Source of the DNA: Ligustrum vulgare | Lineage: Eukaryota > Streptophyta > Magnoliopsida > Lamiales > Oleaceae | Reading direction: 5' to 3' | Assembly: GCA_963555705.1 (NCBI GenBank) | Contig: OY743176.1 | Coordinates: 58,478,040-58,542,039, forward strand | DNA: 64,000 nucleotides | Shown: positions 1 through 10,758 of the stretch, piece after piece | How positions within the stretch are numbered: the first letter of the stretch is position 1 | Layout: the number at the start of each line of letters is the position of its first letter | Program-made: the position numbers and the translations under genes | The notes under the pieces: model-generated | Database searches by the model: none | Seen by the model: the letters and a program-made list of their open reading frames with translations, nothing else | Told to the model about the DNA's origin: nothing

Positions 1-646
1 CGAGAAGGTAGTGATGATGATGGAGAATATATCAAAATAGAATAAAAGATGGTGGAGAATGATGATGATGGAGAGGGTGGAAAACATCATAATTGGAAGG
101 GTGGTGATGATAATGATTCAGGGTTGTGGGGTTGGAATTAGTGAAGTATGGGTTGGATGTTGGTGTTTAGTGGAAAGTGGTGGGAAAAGAAATGGAATTG
201 ATTGTGACTTGAAACCACTATGCGTGAGGATGAACTAAGTTATTGGAAATGAGATGGAAAGTGATCAATATGGGGACATAATAATTTTGAGGAGGGAATC
301 ATTTGAATGGAATAATTGAGATATTTTAATAAATTTGGAATTCAAAATGATTTTGAAAATAATACTTTGAATAAATAATTAAAATAACATAATTTTAGAA
401 ATTCGGATTTTAATTTAAAATCGAACAAATTCGATGTTTTGAAAATAATACTTTGAATAAATAATTAAATAACATAATTTTAGAAATTCGGATTTTAATT
501 TAAAATCGAACAAATTCGATATTTATTGACTTGACTAGACGAACACGTCGCGGTGTTAACTTCAAAATAATGGGTGAAATAGTAGCGACACAAGTTTCTA
601 AATATTAAAATAATCATTAATTGCGTAAAAATTCTGGGTCGCTACA
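1..646 (-). mobile_element. Partial Gypsy-type LTR (TGTAGCGACC family)
   Basis: Read on the minus strand an LTR-like sequence starts at 646 with TGTAGCGACC, directly abutting a gag reading frame, and runs off the left edge. The same terminus recurs at 14164 and 14378 and, in plus orientation, near 37418. At 14164 it follows a typical Gypsy polyprotein end, so these are LTR starts. Only this LTR end is present, so the full length and the target duplication cannot be read. Membership of the Gypsy superfamily is inferred from the 14164 copy. Confidence 0.6.
351..520. repeat. Tandem duplication of about 85 bp
   Basis: Two adjacent units beginning TTTTGAAAATAATACTTTG start at 351 and 437. The second differs mainly by a 2-base shortening. 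The pair lies inside the LTR fragment and codes for nothing. Confidence 0.85.
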
Positions 647-647
647 A

Positions 648-1737
648 GTACCACTCGCCTATTAGGACATTGAGATGCCACATGCCCTCTTCCCAAACAT
701 TTGAATGATTGAATGTCTCTACTCCTAGATGGTTGAGGTTCCCCTTTAGGTAGGAATTTATTAGCTTGTTCCTCCTTCCCTTTTGGTGCCTCAAACTTCC
801 CTTTTGGTGCTTCAAACTTTCCTCTAGAAACAGCCACATCTCCTTTACCTTCCCACTTCGGCTTCCAAGGAGAATTAGAACCCGATTGATACCTTGCTGT
901 TCCCTTTTTCTTCAATTGCTTCTCAACCTTTATAGCCATGTGCAACATATCCTCCCTCTCCAAGTAATGTTGTAGTTCAACCACATTAGCTATATCCTTA
1001 TTCAACCCATTCAAAAACCGAGCCATCGTAGCCTCCCTATCCTCTTCTACATTAGCTCTAATCATCAACAACTCCATCTCCTTATGATAATCCTCCACAC
1101 CCTTTGATCCTTGGTATAGACTTTGCAACTTTTGATGAAGCTCCCGATGGTAATGACTAGGAACGAACCTCTTTCTCATGATAGCTTTTAATTCATCCCA
1201 AGTACTAACGGGCCTCTCGCGATTCCTCCTCCTAGAAGTCACCAATTGATCCCACCAAGTAATAGCGTAATCGGAGAACTCAAGTACAGCTACTTTAACC
1301 TTTTTCTCTTCCGAATAAGTGTAGCAATTAAAAAGTAATTCCATCTTCTTCTCCCATTCTAAGTATGCTTCCGGATCACTCCTACCCTTGAATGATGGAA
1401 TTGTCATTTTGATGTTGCTCATACTACCATCCATTCTATCGCCACCAAGATCCCTATCCCTTCTTCCATGCCTAACTCCTCTATTCACAATCGCCCCATC
1501 GTCAACATCACTATCTTCTTCATTCTCATCGACCCCCTCTACTCTACGACCTTGCCCACCTTGCCTACGGACATTAGGCACTTCCCGAGGTTGTTCAAGC
1601 CTTTCTAACCTACCTAACACATCCCCGAAAAACCGCTCAAACCGTTGTACCATCTCTTCCGTCATGTTGGCTCGATCGTTGTTCTTTGCAGTAGAAGATT
1701 GTTCAGACATCCTAACACTAAATATTATATGCCTCAC
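648..1737 (-). pseudogene. gag: Ty3/Gypsy gag (capsid/nucleocapsid) fragment
   Basis: This is the N-terminal part of a Ty3/Gypsy polyprotein, whose product would form the cytoplasmic virus-like particle and bind element RNA. After an acidic and arginine-rich leader, the retrotransposon gag domain occupies roughly residues 106-260 (YLEWEKKMELLF, WWDQL). A zinc-knuckle-like segment FKCLGRGHVASQCP follows. Its first cysteine is missing: the residue before FKC is serine, so the CCHC motif is incomplete. The in-frame ATG at about 1709 (MSEQSS) is a more likely start than the first. The last genuine gag codons are near 650. The frame then runs into the abutting LTR and stops at 598, so protease, reverse transcriptase and integrase are absent. 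The primer site (2280-2291) and LTR lie upstream, as expected. Confidence 0.85.
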
Positions 1738-2279
1738 GTGTATTTCGCTCGTGTATCACTCAAATTAGGCTTTTACCATCTATTGATCTCACCTCTCTGC
1801 CTTTTTCCACTCAATAGCTTTCACCCCAATTGCTTCAAAGAACGAATCCGAACTCAAACAAGTTTAAACCCGATTGCTTCAAATCGAATATGAGTGAGAA
1901 GTAATGAATTTGTTGGAAAACTCAAAGAAGACCTTTAGAGAATTGAATTTGACTCTATAAGGGACTTGACACTTTTTATGGAAACTAAGATTGCTTCAAG
2001 AAAATAATTCTTGAAATCAGATATCAACTATTTTAATTGAACTGAGAATTTTCGTTTTTTTTTTTTTTTTTTTTTTTTATATATTCTCGAAAATTCAACT
2101 ACGAGAAAGACGCAACAAACGAAATTTAATTTGGATAACAAACTAAAGAAATAACGACTATTGAATTTTTTTGTGACACTTTTCTGGATTAAAGACTCAA
2201 AGCTGGAAGAACACGAAGAACAAGAATAAGAAACTCAAGAAAACAAAAACAAGATATAACCTTGATTTTTGGAGCCTAA
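1738..2279 (-). other. Untranslated leader of the Gypsy element
   Basis: Between the gag start and the primer site there is AT-rich sequence with a long poly-T run at about 2055-2079. I see no gene. Its position matches the 5' leader of the retrotransposon. Confidence 0.6.
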
Positions 2280-2291
2280 GCTCTGATACCA
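2280..2291 (-). other. Primer-binding site, tRNA-iMet type
   Basis: The minus strand reads TGGTATCAGAGC, the canonical plant site complementary to the initiator methionine tRNA 3' end. It lies two bases inside the LTR end at 2294 and upstream of gag, which fixes the direction of the element. Confidence 0.9.
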
Positions 2292-2293
2292 GA

Positions 2294-2944
2294 TGATGCA
2301 AACCACGTAGCAATTGTAGCTACGCAACCCACAAATTATTGGAATCGACCCAAGAACGCCAAAGAACCACGATTTAGAGATTGATTCAAATTAATTGAAC
2401 CAAGCAACCAACACAATCAATTGATATGTTGACCTCTTGATCACAAAGAAGATAAATCTCACCCAAGATTTGAACAAACAAGAATTAACTCGCAAGTTCG
2501 GATTGTGTTCAATGAAGAACGAAGTTTGAAAGCAATTTAGCCTCTCAATTATATTATCAAAGTTGTGTTCTGAATAATGAAAATTACATCCCTATAAATA
2601 GGGTCAAAACTAGGTTAAAGAGTTCTAATTAAATAAGGAAACAACTACCTAAAAATAAGGAAATAAAAATAACCTAAAATTCCGCGTATACATTTTTACG
2701 GCCGTGACCACTTTCCTTACGGCCGTAAACTTGTTTCTGACTTACTCTTACGGCCGTGACATATGACTTACGGCCGTAAGTCCACAACGTCCAAACTTCA
2801 ATTTTTAAGCAGCAACTCCATTACGGCCGTGATATAATCTTTACGGCCGTAAACTGCAATTTCTTCAAAATTCCGTTTTAAGCAGAAGGTTGATTACGGC
2901 CGTGAGGATTTTTGAATTACGGCCGTAATTCTCGAATTTTGGCA
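2294..2944 (-). mobile_element. Gypsy LTR between pol tail and gag
   Basis: The minus-strand LTR ends in CA just before the primer site. The other end is placed at TGCC (2944) after a purine run GAAGAAGA, which is my inference. It carries several palindromic ACGGCCGT motifs (2695-2930). Because a pol C-terminus lies upstream of it and a primer site plus gag lie downstream, this single LTR is the shared middle LTR of a head-to-tail pair or a recombination product. Confidence 0.65.
2695..2935. repeat. Cluster of ACGGCCGT palindromes
   Basis: The motif TTACGGCCGTRA or its close variants occurs about eight times in 240 bases of otherwise AT-rich LTR, in roughly paired spacing. Related motifs occur in the LTRs at 37419-38041 and 39555-40275. 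Confidence 0.85.
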
Positions 2945-3172
2945 ATCTTCTTCGACGGCTTGGATGAGGTTGATCCACTCGTCGTTTTGGCTCGGCCCCA
3001 ACATGAAACTTGCTTCTTTCGATGACACGAACATTGTTTTGGCCATTGTTTCTTGAACTAACTTGTCCATTGCTTCCTTGGCCCTCTTTGCTTGCAATCG
3101 AGTCATCGGCCCTCCTTTGATCTTCAACGGATCTTTGTGCGGGCTTGTATCCGTGGTCTGGATCACATCACC
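2894..3172 (-). pseudogene. Gypsy polyprotein C-terminal tail
   Basis: A 90-residue frame contains GGPMTRLQAKRAKEAMDKLV, the type of basic C-terminal extension found at the end of many plant Gypsy polyproteins just before the 3' LTR. The upstream integrase and reverse transcriptase are missing because the sequence changes abruptly to the F-box-type repeat at about 3173. The final residues probably run into the LTR. Residual coding sequence only. Confidence 0.6.
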
Positions 3173-3742
3173 ATCTCATTATTCTAATTTTTCCAAGCAA
3201 TTGTATATGTTTTTCTCTCCTTATCCAATTTCCCTTCAACTGTATTGTTATAATATATGTATCATATATATAGAGAGGGGTAGATATTGATTAGATAGTA
3301 GCAAACCTAAATGTTCAGAATTATAAATGTTCAAGATTCACTAACAAAGCATCATTCTTAATCTTTGTATAAATAAATAAACTAAACTTTAAGTTTCAAC
3401 ATGCAGAAATAACGTAAACTCTAGGACCAAATGGTATTTAATTTGTGATTAGTTTTGCACTCATTGCACATATGAGTAGTTGTTTTAAGGATCTGGAATA
3501 TTCCAGAATTCAGCAGGGTTTCGTTTGAGAGTACAAAGAACCATTTTTGGGGGGCCTCCAAGTTCATGGTAGGACCTTCATGTCTACAAAATTGTCGATG
3601 AAAAGCAATAGGACTTGAGGTAACAAGGATAGTTTTTTGTTTATCCGTGACAAAAGAAGATCACTGATCACATGACCTGAAGTACCTTTGAGGATTCAGA
3701 TTTTTGCGGTCTTCCTGAATCTTCGTGCTTCGTCCAATTCTT

Positions 3743-4748
3743 CACTAGTACAAAAAGGCATAAAAAAATGAGGAATACACGTCGGTTTTTCAAAAAATCG
3801 ACGTGTAAAATAGGACGGTGTCATTTTCGTAATTAAAATTTAGGAAAAGGAGTCGGTTTCCATTTTAAACCGACGTGTAAAGTTGGACCGGCCGACTTTG
3901 CGCATCGGTTCAAGGAGAACCGACGCAAGAAACTGGCCGACTTTGCGCGTCGGTTCAAGGAGAACCGACGCATTTTCTTATAATAAATTTTCTCCCGATA
4001 ATTTAATACACACTCTCGCGCCTCTTTCTCTCTTTCAGTACTACTACTCTCACGCCTCTCTCACAATTCACTCGCACAATTCTCTTCTCTCTACTCTCAC
4101 GCCTCTCTCTCTCTTTCACGTCTCACGAAATCATCTTCTCCCGCCGCCACCTCCACCGCCCGGCACTCCTCTACCACCGCCACCTCCTACATTATAAGAC
4201 CCGATTCTCATTTTTGTATATATGTATGTATATGTATGTGTGTATATATATGTGTCTATAGAATTATATATTTGTGTATATATATTTATGTGTATATATA
4301 TGTGTGTGCGTGTATATATATATATATATATATATATTTGTTATTATATAAATATGTTAATTATATGTTAATATGTATAAATGTGTTAATTAAATTTTAA
4401 TATATATAAATTTGGGTGTTAAATTTTTATTGTTGATTTTAAGTTAGTAGATAGATACATTTTAATATTTTAATTATTGGAGTTGAAATTATGAGATATT
4501 AAGTCATGAAATCTTAGCTTGACTTTTTTGGAATTGAGAATGGATTATGAATTAAACTTGGAGTAGTTGATGATGTTGAAGTTTGATTGGAGTTGTATTT
4601 GATTTTTGAATATGTCGAGGTTGAACATTTTGGTTTACAACCGACGCCTAAAGTCGAGACTTTACGCGTCTGCGTCATATGCGTCACCGCTACAACCGAC
4701 GCGTATTCCGTTTTCCAACCGACGCGAATTCCTATTTTTGTACTGGTG
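3743..4748 (+). mobile_element. Non-autonomous CACTA transposon, 1.0 kb
   Basis: The ends are CACTAGTACAAAAA and TTTTTGTACTGGTG. They are flanked by a 3 bp target duplication CTT (3740-3742 and 4749-4751), as CACTA elements make. Copy B at 46705-46707 has the uninterrupted site with a single CTT. Subterminal regions are arrays of CGTCGGTT / AACCGACG. A CT-rich leader (about 4010-4190) and a TG/TA microsatellite follow. The left interior, the segment around 4490-4640 and the right subterminal array all resemble the 5.9 kb element at 21986-27911, so this is an internal-deletion derivative of that family. It keeps no transposase. Confidence 0.95.
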
Positions 4749-5740
4749 CTTGGACATTTGATCTAAAAATCCGGAAACCTTTTGACAAATATCTCATTGA
4801 AGTAAGCAGAAAATTATTAAAGATCGATAAATGAGATTAGTGTTATCTTACATAATACCCTAAACATCTGCTTTGTAATATTTTTAGTTAGTGATCCTTT
4901 TCGTTATTTCCACATCTGTTTTTACCTCTCCAGCACAAGTGAATCAAAAGCAGGAAAAAATAAAAACTAAAACAAAAACACAAATGAAAATTTTTGAGTC
5001 CTTAAGTTGATTTGATACAGTTTAAAGAAGATGCATACTTCTTCGACCTTTCCACAAGCGCTACACAGACCAGACCAAAACCAAATAAGCCCTTAATTAG
5101 AATAATGAACTTAAACATTTATCATCCATTAAATCATTTTGTTGGGTGAATTAACCTTAATATGAAAATCCTGGCATAATCAAGAATTGCTCTAATAATT
5201 AATGAATTTCATATATTTTTTTGTAAATGTCTTGATTTTCTCTGGGTGAAATAAGCTGAATCAAAATTATTTAATTTTTAATACTGGAAAATGGCACAGG
5301 ATATTACTGGAGTACGTGGGTTTTTTTTTTTTTTTTTTTTTAATCTATTGCCGATGTCTTTTTCCTGAACTTGGCGTGCGATTGTGAGACTACATTTTGT
5401 GCATTTAATCGGATGAAGAATACATAATTTCCCATTTTTATGTGACGTTTACTTATTAATTCCATACATTTATTTGATACTGTCTCATATGTGTGATTTG
5501 TGCAGAAATGGATTTAATAAAACATGTTTTTCATGCATGGATACTAATTTTGGAGGCCTGATTTATGAAGTTCCCCTCTACCCCGAAATCATAGGACCGA
5601 CACTAAATTAATTGGTCATTTTATTTTTTTTTAAAGCGTGTTAGTTTATATTTATATGTGAGACATCATTGTAAAGGATTTGCATAACATCAACAATATG
5701 GAGAGAGACTAACATGGAATAGTTTTTTTTTTTTACACGA
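4749..5740. other. F-box repeat, no open gene
   Basis: Continuation of copy A after the CACTA insertion. The segment at about 5030-5110 resembles the C-terminal end of the F-box-type gene also seen near 6540-6640 on the minus strand, which would make it the 3' end of the unit whose F-box lies at 5751-5984. A poly-T tract is at 5321-5342. No intact frame. Confidence 0.55.
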
Positions 5741-5750
5741 AAATGTAGTC

Positions 5751-5984
5751 TTATATTTTCATTACGAATTCCCCATATTTCATCTCAAGGAAAATGGAAT
5801 GATGTCTTTCAAAAAATTTGATAAGCAAGCCACTTCTTGATTTTTGTAGGTGTGATTCGATAAATGAAGGCTTGTCTATAATCCTAGCCCACTGCTTACA
5901 AACCAGTCTCCCATACTTGTACAGAAACTCAGCAGGAAGCCAACGTAGAATATTAATGATAATTAACTTCATTGTGTAAATCAT
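5751..5984 (-). pseudogene. F-box domain fragment (copy A)
   Basis: The 77-codon frame has the pattern of a plant F-box: ILRWLPAEFLYKYGRLVCKQW, then IIDKPSFIESHL and SGLLIKFF. F-box proteins recruit substrates to SCF ubiquitin ligases through SKP1. The frame stops soon after the F-box, at a point where a normal gene would continue for several hundred residues, so this is a remnant. The duplicate at 47683-47897 has an additional stop three codons in. Identification rests on the motif alone. Confidence 0.6.
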
Positions 5985-6523
5985 TCCCTTGATTTTGAAT
6001 TATGAATTTATAACCTTATTTAGATATTACAAGTTTTTCACACTTACCTTGCACGTTGTATGTACACAGCTCTTTTTTTTTTTTTTTTTAAATATAAGTC
6101 TTATTATTGCAGGGTTTTGGTTGAGAGTATAAAGAACCATTTTCGAATTTCTTTTCATTGGCCGAGGTGAAAGTTTAATGGGGCCTCCAAGTTCATGGTA
6201 CTTGATGGACCTTCATGTCTATTAAACTTTTGATGAAAAACAATAGAACTTGAGATAACAAGGATAGGTTTTTGCTTAAACAAAAGAAGATCACATAACC
6301 TGAAGCACCTTTCGAGGATTTAGATTATTGCGGTCTTCCTGAATTTTCTTGCTCTGGACATTTCGCGGACATTTGATCTACAAAATCCGGATCCTTTTGA
6401 CAAATATCTAAATTAAGTAACCAGAAAAACTATTGTAAAAATACATAGATTCATCCAAAAAAAAAAAAAAAAAAATCATTCTCACTTCAAATTTTTATTT
6501 TTTTTAAAAAAACAAATGAAATT

Positions 6524-6949
6524 TTAGAAACCTAAGTTCTTACATTTTAAAGACGCATGCTTCTTCGAGCTTTCACCAGCGCTACATACATAGTTGATAG
6601 GACCGCAACCAAACATGACCCTTAGAATAATGTTTATATGAAAATAGTAAACTATTGAGTACGTAAACTCTACTTCTCTCCCGTGTTGAACCTTGGGATG
6701 TGATTGCAGGGGAAAAAAGGGTTTATTGGAGAATTCTTTTGCACCCACATTGAAAGAACTGAATATATTCCGTGACCTATCAAAGACATCGATTGCATTG
6801 ATGGAATTGTGCATAATTAATATAAATTCTTTATTTGTGAAATCAAGGAGAGGACTAAGAAATTCTGAAGATCTAGACTTTAATATTTTGTGGTTCCTTT
6901 GAGTTGAAGAAAAATGGAAAAATGGATGATAGCCGGAGCATACGTTCAT
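6524..6949 (-). pseudogene. F-box-associated C-terminal fragment (copy A)
   Basis: The minus-strand frame contains LLDFTNKEFILIMHNS and IDVFDRSRNIFSSFNVGAKEF, a segment that recurs with changes at 29935-30080, 33513-33800, 45480-45650 and 49034-49249. Its recurring association with the F-box fragments suggests the C-terminal part of the same tandem gene family, though I cannot name the exact domain. No continuous gene links it to an F-box: in transcription order the nearest F-box (5984) lies downstream, so this piece belongs to the preceding unit of the array. Confidence 0.45.
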
Positions 6950-7005
6950 GAGGCAACAGTTAAATTAGTGACAAATTAATTCGTTGTTTTACAATAAGTT
7001 ATATA

Positions 7006-8428
7006 TGTTGGGAAAAATAAAAAAAATTGACGCAACGGGATATCTAATCACAAAAATTAATTTCTTGTGATTTGGATCATCCCATAATAGGAATTCGCCG
7101 TTTTATGTATTTGACTAGATTAAATAATTTTGAACAGCAATCGTTACCCTTGTAGCGTGCTTTGACAATTATCTGTGTAGATCTTGATTCCACCAATCTC
7201 CAAACCTTCAAGTTTTCCTTGGTGTTCTTCAACAGAGGCTATGCAAGTGTGTGGTCACTTTTCTCTGGCCTTTTGGTTACACTAGGGTTAGGGTTTTTAT
7301 CAAGAGAACAAAACACACACTTCATACTTTAGTGTGTGTCCCGCCCACATGTGTATAAGGTTAAGAAAAATAGTCTTAGAAGACTATTTATAACTTCTTT
7401 ACCCTCTAAAACCCTACCAACCCTAATACTATAACCTTGGCCCATTTCTGCACGGCCCAATACAAGTTATAAACCTGTATATGCCTGTTATATTGAAGCC
7501 ACCAAGGGAACCTGATCGGACCCAATTAAACTAAGCTCCAATAAATTAATTTTGATCTAGTCAACTCTTGACCAATCAAAATAATTTATTAATCACATTC
7601 TATTCCACTAAAAGAACGAGATTGTACTCTTAGTAAAATTGTAATTACTGAAGTAATAACTAATAATTATATCCTCTGACTTATCGCTCTTACATGTTAC
7701 CCCCGTCGATCAACTGGAATATTCGAAGTAAGGTTAAATGACCAAAATACCCTTATCTGAATATTCATAAATTCTCGACTCCCATATTCTATCTGACAGT
7801 TCTATGTGATCACATCATATCATAGAATTCAACAATCACTGTCGAATTACTGAGCTCAGATTTAACTGTCCACTAGAAGAACCAGTGAGATCATGATCAT
7901 ACCTAATGTTGACGGATTCCATAATACGAATATATGTTCCTCGTTATTTTACTTTAATTCCCAAACTACCGAGATATTGACCAATAATTTGATCTCACCC
8001 ATTGATACCTCAAAGAACTTCAAGTTAGTAATCGAAGTTCATTATCCGATTAGGATTAAGGTTTCATGTACGATAGTCATGTGAAATTAAATTTGCACGG
8101 TCAATGTCACAAATTAATTTCACGTGGTCCCGTTCAATACACATCAAATGTACTCTCAATTTCATTTTCAAAATCAAAGATAGATTTTAATGAAATCGAG
8201 ACAATCAAAAATAAATTATCCATATTTATTTTACTGATTGTGAACAATAATTTTAGATCGAATTACAAATTGAATCTTTCTGTGTTTAACAACTTAAACA
8301 CTCAATTAGTAATATCGAATCGATATATGGACTAATGCAAGCTCAAAATAATATAATCAAAATAATATTTTATTCAAAAATGTCACGAGTACAATTAAAT
8401 TAACTCGACGGGCATACACTATCCAACA
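7006..8428 (-). mobile_element. Solo LTR, probably Copia, 1.42 kb
   Basis: The sequence begins TGTTGGG and ends CCAACA and is flanked by a perfect 5 bp duplication ATATA (7001-7005 and 8429-8433). It contains no coding region or primer site, so it is best read as a solo LTR left by LTR-LTR recombination. Copy B (about 49297) and the related segment near 45750 lack it. The minus orientation is inferred from resemblance to long Copia LTRs and is uncertain. Confidence 0.8.
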
Positions 8429-8433
8429 ATATA

Positions 8434-9765
8434 TAGTAATAATATATCGCACTTGAGTGCATGTATGTTTTCAGTATTTATTGTCCCATGATGTTAGATT
8501 AATTTGTTTTATAATTTCTGAAATATAGTGATGATATTATAATTTTAAAATATGTTATTGAGCTTGGAGTGCATTACACGTGATTTGCACGGTTTCACTA
8601 TTGAATTATATTGGGGCATTGGCATAAATACCCAAATTTTGTTATCGTAACTAAAATTTACTTCCTTTAAAAGTATCGCTAATTAATAGTTTTAACTTGT
8701 TTTATTACTAAAATCTTTCAAACACGTATCTTAGCTAAAACTAAAAACGTTAGATTTTAATCCAAGTCAAAGTAAACATATAACCTTAATCACATTTTAT
8801 GAGACTTGCAATTTCTCAACTACACATCTCATCAACTTTTATCAAAATTTACTAAAATTTGTTTTTTATCAATACCAAGCATGGGCTTAGTATGGTGCTT
8901 ATGATACTTCTAAAGTATAAAAGTACAATACTTATGATAGTTTAAAATTTTTTAGAATCACAACTTGATGTTTTTCAATTTTTGTTTTACTTTTCACTAT
9001 GTCAGTCAAACATTTTATCAAATACATTATAGAATTGATGAATGCTCATTAATGGTGATATCTTCCAACATCACACCCATCTCGGAATAGGTCGTCTGAG
9101 CGTTGCCTGAGGAAAACAGATGCGGCACAGCTGTGGTGACGATGTATTGGTTAGAATATTATTTTAGGGTTTGAAGAGGAAAAGTTAAAGAAAGTAAAAA
9201 TCAGTTAAACTTCAAATGTAAATAAATTTAGTTGAGGAATGCAAAAGTAGTATGGAGTGTATATCCCAATTATATTTACAATATTGGTTAATTCATAGTA
9301 TGTTTTGTGCGAGGACAAGTGAGTCCATTGCTGCAGGCCCAAAACTATAGGGGCCCTCATATTTCAATATTTTTTTTTTTTTGGGAAAAAAGAGGAAATT
9401 AGTTCCAGTACCCACTTAAACAATTAAAACTGAATTTTATACCATGATATAAAATTTATGAATTTTATAGAAGTATCAAGGAAAAAAATTGTAGATATAG
9501 AATTTTAATTAATTAAAAATTAGATCATCCAAAAGATATTCAGAACGGACAGAGAGATTATCGCCTCACCCGACTCAAAGCGGTCGCTGAATTTACTCTT
9601 CCCTACCCGAACCTCAGATCTCGAACCCCAAATCAATTGCACTTCTCCATTGGTAGTTTCACACCGAGAGTGACAGAGAAGAAACCTGTCGTTGAGAAGG
9701 CTTCGTCTGAGAAAAAGCCATAGGCCGGAAAAAATTACCAAGAGAAGGCGGCACAGCAGCGTGAT
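8434..9765. other. AT-rich sequence without recognised gene
   Basis: The first 180 bases continue the F-box repeat (similar to 45760-45950). The rest, to about 9520, shows no conserved frame. From 9520 the base composition rises and resembles a plant 5' untranslated region. Confidence 0.5.
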
Positions 9766-9825
9766 AGAAGAAGAAGAAGAAGAAGAAGAAGAAGAAGAAG
9801 AAGAAGAAGAAGAAGAAGAAGAAGA
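9766..9825. repeat. (GAA)n microsatellite
   Basis: About 20 tandem AGA/GAA triplets. Reading frames through it appear as poly-Ser or poly-Phe on the opposite strand and are artefacts. Confidence 0.95.
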
Positions 9826-9877
9826 GCGTTGAGAGTTGAGACCTACAAGATATACATCTTCGATTTCTGTATATAGC

Positions 9878-10009
9878 ATGGACCAGTTTGAATTGTTTGT
9901 TAGCCATAATAGGAAAGAGGTTTCTGCTAGAATTCACTTCAATCTTCACCTGGGATTCCACTATGCCAAGTTAGCAGGTTGGGCACACAGGTCTCTCTCT
10001 CACAAATAG
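9878..10009 (+). pseudogene. Short exon-like open frame, unrecognised
   Basis: An ATG at 9878 opens 43 codons (MDQFELFVSHNRKEVSAR at the start), ending in a stop at 10009. It follows a GAA-rich, UTR-like stretch. A possible splice donor (CACAG/GTCTCTC) lies inside the last codons. I do not recognise the protein. It may be a first exon of an old gene whose later exon lies at 10759-10953. Confidence 0.25.
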
Positions 10010-10758
10010 CAGTAGATGTACAATCACATTTGATTGAAACTATAAAATTATAGAAATCAATTGAAAAGCTTAGATTTACAATTTTCATGATTGAAACTAT
10101 ATAAATTTCTTCTACTCCAAACATGTCGTTAGTATATTCCCTAGAATCTATTTGATATTCCATAGGATCACGGTATTTAATTTCTTACTACTCTACTGTC
10201 TACTCTCATCTAGTTGTTACATAATTTTCACGGTTTACAATTTTCTTCTACTCTAAACTTGTCGTTACACAATTTTCACGATTTAAAATTTTCATGATTG
10301 AAACTCAAATTATGTTTATATTTGTCCAGCAGTTGATGCAAATGAGTCTTTTTAGCCTTGGAAATGGATTTGGTCACAGGAAGAGGTGGTTGCAAAGCCT
10401 AGAATGATGTCATTGCAACTATATACTTGTTGGCACTGCGTGATTAAATTTTACCTTGATAGACTTTGCGTGATTGCCTATTTCGTAAATCCGAAATTTA
10501 TACACTCAAGATTTCAAGCCTTTACGCTTGTTCCCCGCTTCCTTTTATATTTAGTGAAATGAATAGGAGCCATGTCCATGTCTGAATGGAAAAAGTTTTC
10601 CATTTGATTTTAGAGTAATGCTGGTGAAAATGCTTTTTCCCAAGCCAGAAATGAGGATGCCTGTGTGGAAGGCATAAGATAGCAAATGAGTATGAGGTTG
10701 ATTCTTTTTATTATACTGATTTGAGCAATGGATTTTTAGCTTAATTAACATTGATTCA

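Larger units (their letters stand above)
3173..7000. repeat. Segmental duplication, copy A (F-box pseudogene repeat)
   Basis: This stretch aligns by eye almost base for base with 46178-49300 (copy B), apart from insertions. Copy A alone has the CACTA element at 3743-4748 and the LTR at 7006. Copy B alone has the hAT MITE at 48571. Shorter related copies lie at 11400-11960, 29935-30460, 32928-33800 and 45057-46177. The repeat contains minus-strand F-box gene fragments, so the underlying unit looks like a tandem array of decayed F-box genes. Confidence 0.9.

Noticed and set aside
2280..2291. Possible tRNA gene signal from TGGTATCAGAG
   Set aside because: Only the primer-complementary 12 bases are present, without the rest of a tRNA. 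The same holds for the other primer sites.
9520..9961. Open frames with long serine or phenylalanine runs on the minus strand
   Set aside because: They are translations of the (GAA)n microsatellite and its flanks, with no domain outside the run.
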